Below, piece after piece: positions 34,801 through 46,215 of a stretch of 64,000 nucleotides of DNA. The position numbers were made by a program, and so were the translations under genes. Numbering within the stretch: position 1 is the stretch's first letter; each line of letters starts with the position of its first letter. This DNA comes from Sinotaia quadrata (taxonomy: Eukaryota; Mollusca; Gastropoda; Architaenioglossa; Viviparidae). The stretch is from positions 69,637,835 through 69,701,834 of the forward strand of contig CM054178.1 of NCBI GenBank assembly GCA_028829895.1, in the 5' to 3' direction. The notes beneath the pieces were generated by a model. It was not told the DNA's origin. It saw nothing but the letters and a program-made list of their open reading frames with translations, and did not search any database.

Positions 34801-37800
34801 GGGGAGATAACATTGTTAGCAAAGAAGTCAACTAACTTATCTGGCTAAGTTTCATGAACAATTGGCTGATATTGTGACCTTTGAATGGGAGATAAGTTAG
34901 GCAAGTCAGGCTGTTGATAATGTTAGGAATTATCTAATAAACTAATATTGATAATTAGTGCCTAAATTAGGACAGGGTCGTTAAATGAAAACCGGACATG
35001 TGACAGCCCCTAATACACTAATAGTATGACTGAAAAATAACAAACGTCAGTTCCATCCAAAGTCATTTAAAATCTCAGTTTATATAATTAATAAGTACCA
35101 TGAGTCATACAATAATACATGTATTAGATTACAATTTGCATACAAAAACAATAAATTCATTAATATAAAATGAAATAAACAGTGAAGTATGGAGAAAACA
35201 AATCAGACCCTGTTCTTGCAATCAGCAGAGGTGGACTTTTAAGAATTCTTGGATTTGAAAATGAAAATGAAACATTCAAAGGATGTGGACTTAGGAGTCC
35301 TTAGATTAGAATATGAAAATGTATACATTTAGAAGAGTTAGAATTTAAGTCTTTAGGTTATAAAATGAAAATGAATACATTAAGAAGTGGAATTAGATGT
35401 CTTTAGGTTATAAAAAGAAAATGAATATATTAAGGGGTGGAATTATGAGTCCTTGGAATCATAAATGACAATTAATACATTAGAGATTGAGACATAGAGA
35501 TGGAATTCTATTGTGTGAGTACATGTTAAAAATATTATGGTAAATGCCAAGGCATCGAAATTTTGTGAGAATTGTTTCATTTGAGAGTAGGCAATTTTCA
35601 GAAAGCTGACAATATACTGTGTCTGTATTACACATTTTCATACTATTAAAATAAAAATCAAATCTAAAAAGTTCAGAACTATTTTGTTACTGCCCAGCAT
35701 CAGTCCCAATTTCTAAATGTGTATATGTGTATCTGATGCATCAGAATCTATTATTATAGAAATTTCCATTATTTAGTTCCTGGTAATAAGAATTTTTTTG
35801 GTGAAATGTCAAAAGAATAAAAAAAATATCTTTAAATATGCATATCATTTAGCAACTGCATACCTTTTATAAAACGCTTTAGGAAAAAAATAATTAAAAA
35901 AATAAAAATAAAATATACACTAGCACCAATCATTTATGAATACCCTTACAGAAGCAGAAATTTGCAAATTAGTATTTTGGCATGGTTATGCTGCCCCCAC
36001 TTATGTGCAGCCCTTTAAATTGCTTCAAGCTTAACACTAAACCTAAATTAGAGCTCTCAGAACCAAAAAACTGATTAAAATTAAGCAGAGTGATATGATC
36101 CGAGAGGAATGCATGCAACATTGAAGATGCCCCGAAAGTGGGAATGGAGGTAGAGTAGAGTGTATTATAGCACGGTTTTGTAACAATCTTAGTAATATGT
36201 AACAGAATGATTCCAACTCCCATAAGTATATCTTAGCATTGTGAACTGCTAAGTTTCTAGCCTAAGGATGGTCAGCTGTTTTTTATGGTTGTTTGCAAAT
36301 ACCTAAATTCACAAATGTTAACTTGCAGATACTGAGGTGCTGTGAGTTTGTATTGAAATGGTTTTATATAAATGAAGCATTTGTAAGTGAGCTCCAGAAC
36401 TAACTGTATAAGTTTTGATTTATGTATAACACAGGCATGGAAACAAAATGGCAAAGAAAATAATATTTTCTACATAAATTATATATCCACATGCAAAATT
36501 GTACTACAGTATATCTACAATCAAAGTGAAATTATACTATATCCACATATAAAGTGAAATTATACTATATCTGCATTCAAATTGAAGTTATACTATGTCT
36601 ACATATAAAGTGAAATTATACTATATCCACATTTAAAGTGAAGTTATAATATGTCTACATTTAAAGTGAAATTATGTCTACATTTATAGTGAAGTTTTAC
36701 TAAATCTGCAGTCAAAGTGAAATTATATTGTTACATTGTTCATTTATGTTCTTGATATATACTCAAGATCAAATAATCCTAATATAGCAACTTGAGGGTT
36801 ACTGCCCTTTCTCTTCCCTCCATCTTTAATAAAAGAAACTACGTTTTACTCCAGTTTTAATGTTATATTATCATATTCTGTCAGTCAGAAGTATAACATT
36901 ATATTTATAATCGAAGTGAAATTATGTCTATCAGAGTCCATTTTTAGCCACACATGTCTAACACTCAATAAGGTTTATTACTTTTCTTTCAAATATGGTT
37001 TAAACCACATTTAATATAACACAGTAGTGTTTTGGATAAAGAAATTACTTTTAATTTTATCCAAGTTAAGTCAACAAATAACTGTAATAAAGTCTCTAAT
37101 ATCACTAAAGAAAATCACTAAATGCTACTTATTCCTGCAAAATAGTGATGGTGGGACTACCTACTAAGAATAATTATGTTATATATATGTTAGCCATTTC
37201 TTATTACTACCTACTAAGAATAATTATGTTATATATATGTTAGCCATTTCTTATTACTACCTACTAAGAATAATTATGTTAAATATATGTTAGCCATTTC
37301 TTATTACTACCTACTAAGAATAATTATGTTATATATATATTAGCCATTTCTTAGAAATGCATGATCTGAAAGTATGTGAATAAATAAATTAAAACTATAA
37401 ATAAGTCATAATTCCAGTAAAAGAAAATTTTAAACCAGATATATATAAATACTCATTGCTATTATTTAGAACCAACTGAAAGGTTACAGAAAAGTTGAAT
37501 AAAGAGAGAGACACTTGACAGAGAGTAAAATATAGAGACATACAGATATCAATAAAAACTGACTGAACATAATTACCTTTATGCTAATAATATACAGAAA
37601 AATCTGTTAAAGTTTCTAAAAGCAAACTTTATACTCTATAAATCTGTTAAATGGAATACTTGATTACCAACGACATGCAAAAGTAATCAAATACAGTCTC
37701 CATCCATTGTATCCAAACAATTATATTTACTGTAAAATCACATTGGAAAATAATTTTACTTACTAAATGAGCCTAGAAGGTGTTCATTTCTTTAGTGACA

Positions 37801-40001
37801 AATTGTAATCATACCTGTTCCATTGCCATGGCGCTTTGTGAAAGTCTTTGTGATGAGCTAGCTCTTTCACTCGAGGACTGGCCACTGAAAGAAACATTAA
37901 ATCTCTAAATCTCAAAAGTTGCTCTCAAATATCCAAGTTTTAATGACAATAAATGATATAAAATTTAATATATTTTAGTCAATCAGTTCTATTAGATATA
38001 TTTTTAATTTAACTTAAAATATATATATGGCATTAGCCCTTCTTTAGCACTGATTTGGATAATTTTAAAAGAAATAGTATATTTGTTGTAATGAAATTTT
38101 AAGAAAAAATACTTAGAGAAAGATAATGAGATTCTAGCAATGAAACAGTTATGCCTCATTCTTAAAAAGCTATGCTTTTTTCTTGTGTGAGCGGAGGGGG
38201 AGAGGTAAAAACGAAAGCAAAATAAACAATTTTAAAGTTTAGCTACAATTTACAGTCTTTATACAGGTTTACTCCAGATATGCTTTCCTATAATTCTTAC
38301 CTATGACTCGATGAGCTTACCTATGGCTCTAGTTAAGCTTAGTCTCTAATGACTCTAGACAGGCTTATCTATGATCTCTAAACAGACTTACCTATGACTC
38401 TAGATGAACTTACCTATGGCTTAAGTCAAACTTAGATTCTAATGACTCTAGACAGGCTTATCTATGACTCTAGATGAATATACCTATAGCTCTTGGACTC
38501 TAATGACCCTAGATAGTCTTATCTATGTCTCTTGGCAGGTTTACCTATGACTTAGCAGAAGTATCTATGATTCCAAGCATGCTTATTTATGACACTAAAC
38601 CTGCTTATCTATGATTTTTGACAGCCTTACCTATGACCTAAGGCAACTTTAATTATAACAATAGGAAGATTTACCTATGACCTTAAGGCAAGCTTACTAA
38701 CTTATGACTCTAAGCAAGCTTAAATATGAAACCTGGCAGGCTTACTCAGACACTCTACAAATTTAAATATATCTCTAGGCAGACTTCCCTAATGCCATAG
38801 GTAAGCTTACTTTTAACACTAGGGTGACTTACCTTTAAGGCAAGCTTACTTACCAATGACTCTAAGGCATGTCTATAAGCAAACTTACCTAATACTCCAT
38901 GAAGGCTTACTTAGACCTAAGGCAGGAGATTACTATGACTCTAGGTGAGCTTATCTATGATTACAGATGGGCTTATCTGTGGTAAAATGCAGAATTACCT
39001 ATGACTGAGCAGGCTCACTTGTGGCTCTAAGACTCTAAGATTTACTTATAGCTCTAGGCAAATTCACTTAAGGCTCTAAGCAAACTTTACCTATGACTTT
39101 AGGAAGAAATTTCAAGGTTTGCCTTTGATTCTTGGTAGGTTTATAAATAGTACTAGGACAGCTTTACCTATTATGCTAGGTAGATTTAGCTATGGGTCTA
39201 GGCCTATGGCTCTAGGAAGGCTTACCTATGGTTCTAGGAAGACTTACCTAAGGTTCTAAGAAGACACCTCTAGGCCTAGGTCTCTATCTCTTGGCAGGCT
39301 TACCTATAGTTCTAGGAAGACTTACCTATGGCTCTAGGAAGGCTTACCTATGGTTCTAGGAAGACTTACCTATGGCTGTAACTCCATTAGGTCCAGGTCT
39401 TGGGGGTTCATAATCAACCCAGTATATACTCCTCCTAAGAGTTTGAGAAAGAAAAACAATACAAAAGTATTCTTAGTGCAATATCAAGGGTGAAAAGAGC
39501 ATGTAAAACTAAAAAAGGAATAAAATAAATATAGAAAATATGTCAATCATACCTTTTATCTCTGAAACTTAAAATTGAGATCAGTTACCTCTCTTCTTCC
39601 ATCCATTTTATATCCAATGACCTTAATCATTCACAGATATTATAGTAAGTATTATAAAATATTAAAAATTAATATAAAAAATAATATTTTATTTGGTGAA
39701 GCTGTACTCATTGAGACTACTATATAATTTTATGTCTCATTTAACCTAAAGAAAATAACATGAATACAATTACTCATACTCCTCCAAACAGTAACAAGAA
39801 CATCATTCTGGCAGCAGAAGTAGTGATGATATTGAGAGAGGTGGACTTTAGAAATATAAGAAATTGTAAGGTCGACTCAGCTTGAGGTTTTAGTGAAGTA
39901 AAAGGAGACTATCTAGAGTACTGAAAATTAAAGTAGGAATAGGAGCAATGTAGATATAAATTATAATTTGATATTACATTGATATTGAAAGTATGCATGT
40001 T

Positions 40002-40052
<51 letters not shown>

Positions 40053-41528
40053 CTGTGAATAGGAAAGAAGGGAGTTAGGGACTTATACAAGTATACTGTT
40101 TACTTAAATAAGGACAACATAAATAAGATGTATGTGCTTTGCAAGGTTTGTAAGTAGATATGATTTGTGTTGTACATACTTGCATTTATTTACAGAACTT
40201 TTTCATTTTAGTTACAACAATATTCTTATCTCTGTTAAAATATGCAACACAATACAATATGCTTATCTCTGTTAAAATATGCAACACAATACAATAAGCT
40301 TATCTCTGTTAAAATATGCAACACAATCAACAAGCTTATCTCTGTTAAAATATGCAACATAATAAAATAAGCTTATCTCTTTAAAATATGCAACACAATA
40401 CAATATGCTTGTCTCTGTTAAAATATGCAACACAATACAATATGCTTATCTCTGTTAAAAATTCCAACACATTATGCCATAATTACTTTTCTGTAGTTGA
40501 AATAATCTAACATATTGTGTAATTTAATACAACCACTAGAAGTTTATTGAATCCCAAGTTGTAGTCTGCCGTGTAAAATAAAAGTCAAGTTTTAATTAAT
40601 TTATGTCAAATGAGTACAATCACAAAAGAAAAAAATTGGCAAGAAGCAGTAAGTAAATAGTTGCTTCTGTTGCTATGAAGACCATAAGAGACATTGAACA
40701 ACTACTTTTATCAGGATAAAGATAAGCATACATATATTGATTATCTTTGCTCAAAAACTGCTGAACCAGATAAATGCCAGGCAAATTAGTTCTATAATAG
40801 TAATAAAGCATCATTATTAGTAGTTATATAAATTATAATACAAACATTAAAATCTAATATATATAAAGTACATAGACTTACCATCAAGTAGGTAAGTCTG
40901 TGACTTGTGTAACTGTATGAAAAGCTTTTTATGTGTAAATTGTAGTATTTCATGCATGTGTATTAGTTTGTGTTTGTGGTGTGATATGATTTGAGTAAAT
41001 GTATAATTTTTTGTTTGTGTGCAAGTCTATTGTATTGTGTATGATTGGGAAAAAGAAAAGTAAAATAGCAATAGCTTCTTCTAAGTTTTCTGCACACCAA
41101 GACCACTATTGGTATAGTTATATCAATGAAGTTGACCACTGTCAAAAACTAATTATAACCACATATTCTGCTGAGTTACTAAGTGTCCTTCACTGATGAC
41201 CCACTCACATTCAGTGCAAATTTGGTGAGAAAAAGAGGGGGGGGGGGATAAGAAGGGAAAAAATAAATCTGAAAATAGCAGAAACCTTACCTGTCGTCTT
41301 GATATTTTGCTGCAAAGGCTTTTGGTTTAGCAAGAATGTCAATTCGTACGTTCCCATTTGCAGCTGCCCAATAAGATAAAGAAAATTATAGAGGAAAAAT
41401 AAGCATAAACAAATAAACTTAATTATTTATTTTTAAAACCAGAAGCATTAATGATGGCACACTCTTTGTCTCTACTCACTCGATGCATCACTGTGTGGAT
41501 GTGAGGTGTGCAGCATGTCAGTCGCCAT
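31581..41528 (-). CDS. SPMAP2: THEG/SPMAP2-family sperm microtubule-associated protein, complete six-exon gene
   Basis: Exons 41528-41480, 41363-41291, 39434-39370, 37884-37815, 33232-32914 and 31811-31581 join in phase, all GT-AG, from ATG to stop, giving about 268 residues. The protein is built of degenerate THEG repeats with a core R(I/L/V)xxLAxPK: RIDILAKPK, RVKELAHHK, RIAELGQPK, RIEYLAIPK, RLEKLAEHK, RLELLSAPI. Between them are WPVS and W.W-type patches. The vertebrate members THEG/SPMAP2 and THEGL/SPMAP2L are testis-expressed and sit on sperm flagellar microtubules. A sperm or ciliary role is therefore likely here but inferred. The two vertebrate paralogues cannot be distinguished by eye. 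Intron 3 opens with an array of copies of its own splice donor. Confidence 0.9.
32914..33232 (-). CDS. SPMAP2: THEG-like exon 5 (largest)
   Basis: A 319-base exon encodes ETPVWPVSRKAQ followed by three THEG cores, RIAELGQPK, RIEYLAIPK and RLEKLAEHK, spaced about 30-40 residues apart. The acceptor is ACATTTTAG and the donor GTATGA. The spacing of the repeats identifies the family. Confidence 0.92.
33490..35010. other. Compositionally distinct segment in THEG-like intron 4; probable old insertion
   Basis: This 1.5-kb stretch has more G+C and CpG than the surrounding intron. It contains CCGGTCTCG at two places (about 33530 and 34321) and AATAAA signals. No coding frame is recognisable. A small inverted-repeat element is nested at 34696-34811. 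It looks like a decayed transposable element, family unknown. Confidence 0.35.
34696..34811. mobile_element. Small inverted-repeat element with GTTATCTC ends
   Basis: Ends GTTATCTCACC and GGGGAGATAAC are inverted repeats matching at 10 of 11 positions. ATT is present directly outside both ends, a possible 3-bp target duplication. The 116-base length and lack of coding sequence suit a MITE. A similar motif CGTTATCTCCCTTTCGG occurs at about 49429. Elements bearing GGGAGATAAC motifs are, to my knowledge, frequent in molluscan genomes. Confidence 0.5.
36490..36735. repeat. Degenerate tandem repeat, unit about 30 bases
   Basis: Units of the type AAAGTGAAATTATACTATAT followed by C(C/T)ACAT recur about eight times with substitutions and length changes, in intron 4 of the THEG-like gene. 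An isolated related copy (CGAAGTGAAATTATGTCTA) lies at 36912-36930. Confidence 0.8.
37157..37350. repeat. 50-bp tandem repeat, four copies
   Basis: The unit begins CTACTAAGAATAATTATG at 37161, 37211, 37261 and 37311, exactly 50 bases apart, and includes TTAGCCATTTCTTA. Copies differ at only a few positions, so the expansion is recent. It lies in intron 4 of the THEG-like gene, 465 bases downstream of exon 4. Confidence 0.95.
37815..37884 (-). CDS. SPMAP2: THEG-like exon 4
   Basis: A 70-base exon with acceptor TTTCTTTCAG and donor GTATGA encodes ASPRVKELAHHK and APWQWN. Its phase fits both flanking exons. Confidence 0.88.
38290..39369 (-). repeat. Tandem array containing repeated 5' splice-site sequence
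   Basis: On the transcribed (minus) strand the unit reads GCCATAGGTAAGNCTTCCTA, about 22 bases where best preserved (39200-39369). It degrades over the next 900 bases into units of 20-30 bases. The exact 10-mer CATAGGTAAG occurs nine times including the authentic donor of exon 3, and there are roughly 25-30 near matches such as CATAGATAAG. The array starts at the real exon/intron junction, and the unit includes the last exon bases. Confidence 0.88.
39370..39434 (-). CDS. SPMAP2: THEG-like exon 3, whose donor is repeated downstream
   Basis: A 65-base exon encodes RSIYWVDYEPPRPGPNG and ends ..AGCCATAG|GTAAGT. The last eight exon bases and the donor recur many times in the intron that follows. 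Use of the next copy downstream would insert 22 bases and shift the frame. Confidence 0.85.
40005..40051. repeat. (GT)n microsatellite
   Basis: About 23 nearly uninterrupted GT dinucleotides lie in intron 2 of the THEG-like gene. Confidence 0.95.
40225..40466. repeat. 37-bp tandem repeat, six to seven copies
   Basis: Units of CTTATCTCTGTTAAAATATG followed by CAACACAATACAATA recur with a period of 37 bases in intron 2 of the THEG-like gene. The last copy is diverged. Confidence 0.93.
41291..41528 (-). CDS. SPMAP2: THEG-like exons 1 and 2
   Basis: Exon 1 (41528-41480) begins MATDMLHTSHPHSDAS with donor GTGAGT. Exon 2 (41363-41291) encodes the first repeat, NVRIDILAKPKAF, with acceptor GGGCAG and donor GTAAGG. 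Intron 1 is 116 bases. The ATG was chosen because no upstream in-frame ATG was seen and it sits in the promoter-like CpG-richer patch. Confidence 0.82.
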
Positions 41529-41565
41529 CTTGTAGTCTGAACACTATGTGTTGCTAAGTGCGATG
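41522..41565 (-). promoter_or_regulatory. Start region of the THEG-like gene with a YY1-like motif
   Basis: The start codon lies inside AAGATGGCGAC (minus strand, 41532-41522), very close to the YY1 consensus AAGATGGCGGC, which in animals often overlaps initiator regions. About 15 bases upstream, TTAGCAAC resembles one half of an RFX X-box, as expected for sperm or ciliary genes, but the second half is not convincing. Confidence 0.35.
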
Positions 41566-43011
41566 CCCTGACTGACCTCCACGAACACTTTGTTGTTTAA
41601 TTGGCCAAGTTCGTTTAGCGAGTAGCGGCGCTGACTAGAATTTACGTGTGGTGGCTCCAGGGTTGTCGAGAACGAGCGAGCCGACTGTTGTGTAAAAATA
41701 GACTGAACTTTAACAGACCTCAGTACCCTTATAAGATTTTCGCACTTGGTGTCAAACTGAACGGCGGTCGCTCCCCAATGAATGACGTTATTGCAAAGAC
41801 TGTTTCACAAGTCAGTTTGCAGCACTTCAATATATCTTATTCGGTCATCAGAGTTTAAAACTGCAACGGAATGGCAAGGTATGGTAATGCCAGCAGTAAA
41901 CAATGGATTTGGCTACCTGTTAGCGCGTAACAGAACAGAGCAGCGCGTATCTGAACTTTGTTATTTTTCAATTTCAAGATGATTCGGTAATATTTTACAT
42001 AAGCATATGAATTAACAGTGCCATAGTACATGTATTATGTAGCTCTTTTATCATCAGTGGTAAGACTTGCGATTGGAAAAGTAACAAAAGATAACAAGGA
42101 AATCTTATTAATCAGCTCAGACATATCGTAGGCCTAAAACTCGTCGTGTGGCACAAAAACTTGCTGAAGCATTCAAATCACAGCGGGTAACGTCAAAACT
42201 CGCCCGCTTCGGTCGTTCAAAAGTCTGTACAAGGGGGATAAGTATGATAGTGGCTCTGGAAATGCCGGCAGTCGACCTAAATGTAATAATGAACCAAAGC
42301 GATCAGTGAACCAGGCGTGTTGCACGTTACACCACGACGACTTACAAGATAAGCTGATATTAAATGTGCAGTAGTCAGAGTGTACCCTAGTCTAGACTAG
42401 CTAGCTTATAGTTGTACTGTACACTTTATCATAGTGGCTAGTCAGTCATGAACATAATTATAATCTACGAAACCTTCGATTACCATTTTACAGCATGGCC
42501 ATGCAAGACGAAATAAATTTAGTCTGAAAAACACTAACTGTCTAACACCGCTTTTAACATTTATTTTTTAAATTTAGGATATATTTTTCTAAGCATTGAC
42601 GTTCAAAGCCCATACTTATGTGGAGCAGCGAATTGTACACCGGTCTGTAATCGCTGCACCACTGCTTACGTCATTATTCTAAATTAAATTGTCAGTGTTA
42701 ACACTAGATTATTTTCTGCTATACAGGTTTGGTCTTTTGGCGGCACCCGGCGTGCGCTGGGTTACAGGCGACCCACAGGGACTGTTGTCGGTGACAATAA
42801 GAACTGCTACACCTCACACACACACAAAAGTAATAGTAACTTTACCGTAGTTTTAAAGGACTGTACTTTGCATATTGGAAGACTCGAGACATCATTTCAC
42901 ACAGCAGTACTGTCGTTTGGCGTGCTCACAACTGACCTGCCTTATAGTTATACGTATTTATGTGTATACTGCAGAGGGGGAAGGGTGTGTGTGTGTGTGT
43001 TTTATTGAATG

Positions 43012-43192
43012 TGCTCGACGGGCTTAGCATATCTTACTTTCATTTACTAATATTTTTTTTTTTAGCCACAATTAATACACTATGTCTGTAGCGATAAGAT
43101 TGAATTGCTCGACGGGCTTAGCATATCTTACTTTCATTTACTAATATTTTTTTTAAGCCACAATTAATACACTATGTCTGTAGCGATAAGAT
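43012..43192. repeat. Tandem duplication, unit about 94 bases
   Basis: A unit from GCTCGACGGGCTTAGC to CTGTAGCGATAAGATT is present twice with almost no differences apart from the length of its T run, so it is a recent duplication. Confidence 0.93.
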
Positions 43193-44414
43193 TAAAGCAG
43201 CAGCACACAATACCACCTTCTTCATCTCAGCTGAGGGACTAATCACGAAAGCCCATCACCGTTAGGGAACAGCTCAAAACAAAATCATCAAAGATCGCCT
43301 TGATACAGCTAGTGAGCAATTTTTTTAAATCGTCAAAAAAAAAAAAAAAGCCGGACTCGAACCGTGCCATTTGAATTGAGTGTAAAGGTCTATTCCCATA
43401 CTCTGAAAATTCACTTATTTACAGAATTACTGATTTGCAATTATCGTGTTACTGGGTTGTTACATTCCTTTTGTGTAATGTTGAAATCAAGCCAGTCGTT
43501 CACGGTTGGTAATAAAGCCTGCTATTGAACCGAGGTTCTGATTTCAACTTCACTATGCCACCTCACAACATCTGGAAACGTTAACAACGACTCGGTTTAC
43601 GGTGACAGACGGGTGGGTTACGAATTTCTCCCCCCCCCCCTTCCATTTACACGTATAGCTGGACAGAATCCACTTTAAGGACATTTCTTTCTGTAAAATA
43701 AGTCAAGTGCACGCAGTGTGTTCGACTGAAAACATCTTACCCCCAGCATATTTGATATGCGTCTTATATAGTGGCGTAAACAGAGAATAGGAAGATGTAA
43801 AAACAAATATAGCTTTCGACTTTTTACTCTAAACTTTGGTTTTTAAGATAATTGGTGAGTACCGTACTTTCTTCAAAACTGAGGTAGTTTTGGTTTTCAA
43901 ATGAATCCTGCCTTAAGATCTGTATGGAAAATAATTTATTAGTAAAATCGGAAAACACCCGCCTGCTAAACACATCAAGCCTAGTCTAAACTCTCTACAA
44001 ATACAGAGACTAGCACTCCACGACATTCCTGCCTCATAAAGCCTGCATTTCTCATAAGCTTTACGTTTAAAGTTACCCAGGCTGCTTATCAGTCACTGAA
44101 CATAGACCCTGAATGACGTGACCTACTTTAATTTAATTAAATGTAAAGCATGACTGAACTGCAAGAAAGCAAAATAGCTGAACACAAACTCTCTCTCTCT
44201 CTCAATCAAAGTGTTTAAATTGGATTTTATTTTGTGCTCAGTCTTTATAGGATTGCTTGTATTTTTAAGAGCAATTTGAAGATTATAATACTTTGGGTGT
44301 TTATTTAAAACAAGTAAACAACATTATTTACAAATTGTTGTTTGTTGTGTTTAAAGAAATTCTTGCATAATATTCAAGTCATCAGAATTCCAACCCATTT
44401 CACCACTCTTAACC

Positions 44415-44458
44415 TCTTTGATGTCTTAAAATTATCACCTGGTTAGTGACATCAAAGA
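44415..44458. repeat. Perfect 11-bp inverted repeat (hairpin)
   Basis: TCTTTGATGTC and GACATCAAAGA are separated by 22 bases. The surroundings give no hint of function. Confidence 0.6.
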
Positions 44459-44526
44459 TGCCTTAATTCAGTCTAGCACCAAATTCCTGTCAAAATTGAT
44501 TCCGAGTGGGAACGCGATTGGAGAAA

Positions 44527-44690
44527 TCACACAGGGTTCGCAAAGGCAGGGCAGATTAACAGCATAGGCCCACGGGCAAAGCAGTGCAATGGAGCCCCTA
44601 CTTACACAACCATTCACAGGAATAAATATTGACAGCAAGTCACAACATACATAGATTAGCATGGGGCTCCCGGGCAACTGCCATATATCA
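44527..44690 (-). repeat. Dispersed repeat, copy 2
   Basis: The reverse complement shares GCCCCATGCTAATCTATGTA, CACTGCTTTGCCCGTG and ATGCTGTTAA blocks, in the same order, with the copy at 16518-16665. This copy is slightly longer in its middle. Confidence 0.75.
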
Positions 44691-44766
44691 GTTCAAGATA
44701 GTGGGAAGTACACTTTAAACACACTAAAAAAAATGTGTTTCTACAACCGATAATTCTACTTTACAA

Positions 44767-44930
44767 AAATTAAAATTGTTATTATTTTTTTTTAAGCGAT
44801 GGATGATCTCACTGTTCAAAAGGTCATTGCAGTTCGATGACTAAATTAAAATTATTGTTATTATTTTTTTTTAAGCGATGGATGCTGTCACTGTTCAAAA
44901 AGTCATTGCAGTTCGGTGACTAAGTTGAAA
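44767..44930. repeat. Tandem duplication, unit about 78 bases
   Basis: Two copies of a unit containing TTTTTTTTAAGCGATGGATG and GTCATTGCAGTTCG(A/G)TGACTAA differ at only a handful of positions. Confidence 0.92.
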
Positions 44931-45027
44931 CAAACCGAAAAAGACTTGCGCATGACTAGACTGAAAGCAGTTAGTTTAATTTACACATTAACTATCTTAT
45001 TTATATAAGGCGGACTGTGTAAAATAA

Positions 45028-45238
45028 AAAAATACTTTTAATATACCAGTAAGATGTAATACATGGCATAAATGGCTGTAAAAATTATTGTGTAATTTAT
45101 TGTGTAAATACTTTTAATATACCAGTAAGATGTAATACATGGCATAAATGGCTATAAAAATTACTGTGTAATTACTGTGTAAATACTTTTAATATACCAG
45201 TAAGATGTAATACATGGCATAAATGGCTGTAAAAATTG
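45028..45238. repeat. Tandem repeat, unit 75-76 bases, three copies
   Basis: AATACTTTTAATATACCAGT begins at 45031, 45107 and 45182. Each copy continues with AAGATGTAATACATGGCATA and is nearly identical. Confidence 0.94.
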
Positions 45239-45529
45239 CTCATATTAAATATATTTTTGTTAAACGTGTGAGTGGTGTTTATGGGGGTGGGATGTAGTCC
45301 GCTGTGAAAGCTGGTTTCTAAAATTATTTTCCATTTGGGACTCTTTGCCTTTTAGCAGTGTGCAAAAATTTTCACTATCTTTTCAGTCGTAAAGACATTT
45401 TACAAATAAAGGCTGAAAGCAAAAGCAAATCTAAGCCCAATCATTATGTTCAAGTTCATCCTAACTCTATCGTTGTTCATAATTAAAACACCATCACTTT
45501 TATATGGGTGATGTGGCCGAACTGTGACT

Positions 45530-46215
45530 AGTATCTCTAGGTCTTGCTAGAGCTTAATACTATATTGCTAGTACATGTAGGTCTCTCTAGAGCAATGGTC
45601 CTTAACCTTTTTTGAGCTATAGCTTAACAATATTAATAAATACATTTCAGGTAGGTCTCGCTTTAGTTAAAAGTATACTACTAGTACATGTAGGTCTCAC
45701 TATAGTTTAATAGTATGCTACTAGTACATGTAGGTCTCACTATAATTTATCACTATGCTGCTAGTACATGCTGGGTCTCGTTATTGCTTAACACGATACT
45801 TCTAGTACGTGTAGGTCTCACTATATTTTAACACGATACTTCTAGTATATGTAGGTCTCACTATAGTTAACACGATACTTCTAGTATATGTAGGTCTTGC
45901 TATAGTTTAACACGATACTTCTAGTATATGTAGGTCTCACTATAGTTTAACACGATACTTCTAGTATATGTAGGTCTCACTATAGTTTAACACGATACTT
46001 CTAGTAGGTGTAGGTCTCACTATAGTTTAACACGATACTTCTAGTATATGTAGGTCTCACTATAGTTTAACACGATACTTCTAGTATATGTAGGTCTCAC
46101 TATAGTTTAACACGATACTTCTAGTAGGTGTAGGTCTCACTATACTTTAATACGATACTTCTACTACAAATGGGCCTCTAGTACATGTAGGTCTTGCTAT
46201 AATTTAAATAATAAA
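45530..46215. repeat. 40-bp satellite-like array, about 16 copies
   Basis: The unit TTTAACACGATACTTCTAGT plus ATATGTAGGTCTCACTATAG recurs every 40 bases in its right part, with diverged copies of 38-45 bases on the left. An AGTAGGTG variant recurs at 46001 and 46121, i.e. every third unit. Confidence 0.95.

Noticed and set aside
43325..43440. tRNA gene or tRNA-derived SINE on the minus strand
   Set aside because: GGTTCGAGTCC is a perfect B-box followed by a T run, but no A-box or cloverleaf stems could be drawn around it. It may be a decayed SINE end.
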